A DNA stretch of 21,204 bases. It comes from DASXMX01 sp036794395 (lineage in GTDB: Bacteria; Planctomycetota; Phycisphaerae; Tepidisphaerales; Tepidisphaeraceae). Made by a program: the position numbers and the translations under genes. Below, piece after piece: positions 21,171 to 21,204 of this stretch (positions are counted from its first letter, which is position 1; every line of letters starts with the position of its first letter). The stretch is from NCBI GenBank assembly GCA_036794395.1, contig DAIRGS010000109.1, positions 1 through 21,204 of the forward strand, in the 5' to 3' direction. The notes beneath the pieces were generated by a model. It was not told the DNA's origin. It did not search any database and was given only the letters and a program-made list of their open reading frames with translations.

Positions 21171-21204
21171 TGAGTGCTGAGTGCTGAGTGCTGAGTGCTG
21201 AGTG
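21171..21204. repeat. Heptamer tandem repeat (TGAGTGC), runs off the window
   Basis: TGAGTGC is repeated without interruption 4.9 times from 21171 to the last base and may continue. It begins 4 bp before the hydrolase start codon on that gene's 5' side, read as CACTCAG units on the minus strand. It replaces the place where a ribosome-binding site would lie. Confidence 0.95.

Overview
The window looks like a chromosomal stretch from a GC-rich planctomycete-type bacterium (Planctomycetota, perhaps Phycisphaerae). This is inferred from hallmarks read in the sequence, not from a database match: an exported protein with an N-terminal LEPR-XLL-like motif (LEVRRLLS); two ECF sigma factors carrying C-terminal membrane helices and, in at least one case, an extracytoplasmic domain; GFTLVELL pseudopilins with CPSD- and FADGH-type motifs; small membrane proteins ending in a CPxCxYNLTxNxSGxCPECGT zinc ribbon; and many short dispersed repeats between, and sometimes inside, genes. 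No phage, IS transposase, CRISPR array, rRNA or tRNA was seen. A 10-N assembly gap lies at 18712-18721.

Layout. 234-3124 (minus): a zinc-ribbon membrane protein and a UvrD/PcrA-type helicase. 3208-3439: a composite inverted repeat. 3456-5614 (minus): a histidine kinase and an OmpR-type response regulator with overlapping genes. 5747-6995 (plus): a 59-residue ORF with a strong ribosome-binding site, followed after 4 bp by the LEPR-XLL-like exported protein. 7034-7234: two REP-like hairpins in inverted orientation between convergent genes. 7263-8282 (minus): trpD. 8351-10281: a possible 28-residue ORF, a second zinc-ribbon protein, and two divergent membrane-anchored proteins of unknown function.

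10304-13346 (minus): two GspG-like pseudopilin-domain proteins without a prepilin leader, and downstream of them a 613-residue ORF joining an ECF sigma factor, a membrane helix and a LolA/RseB-like extracytoplasmic domain. 13575-15446 (minus): recJ, with a repeat-derived insertion in its catalytic region. 15575-16360 (plus): a divergent Nudix-type protein. 16521-20329 (plus): a pseudopilin, a second membrane-anchored ECF sigma factor interrupted by the gap, an exported-type C-terminal fragment, and a paralogous pseudopilin whose start overlaps that fragment's stop. 20346-21167 (minus): a TatD-family, EboB-like hydrolase whose start is next to a heptamer tandem repeat running off the window.

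The most interesting theme is that both ECF sigma factors carry their own membrane helix and both sit next to pseudopilin-type genes. One ORF appears to be a sigma gene and a former anti-sigma/sensor gene merged in frame. The junction holds a REP-like palindrome, and the old start codon with a good Shine-Dalgarno sequence is still present. The hypothesis is that these are membrane-tethered sigma factors controlling surface or secretion genes. This is inference only.
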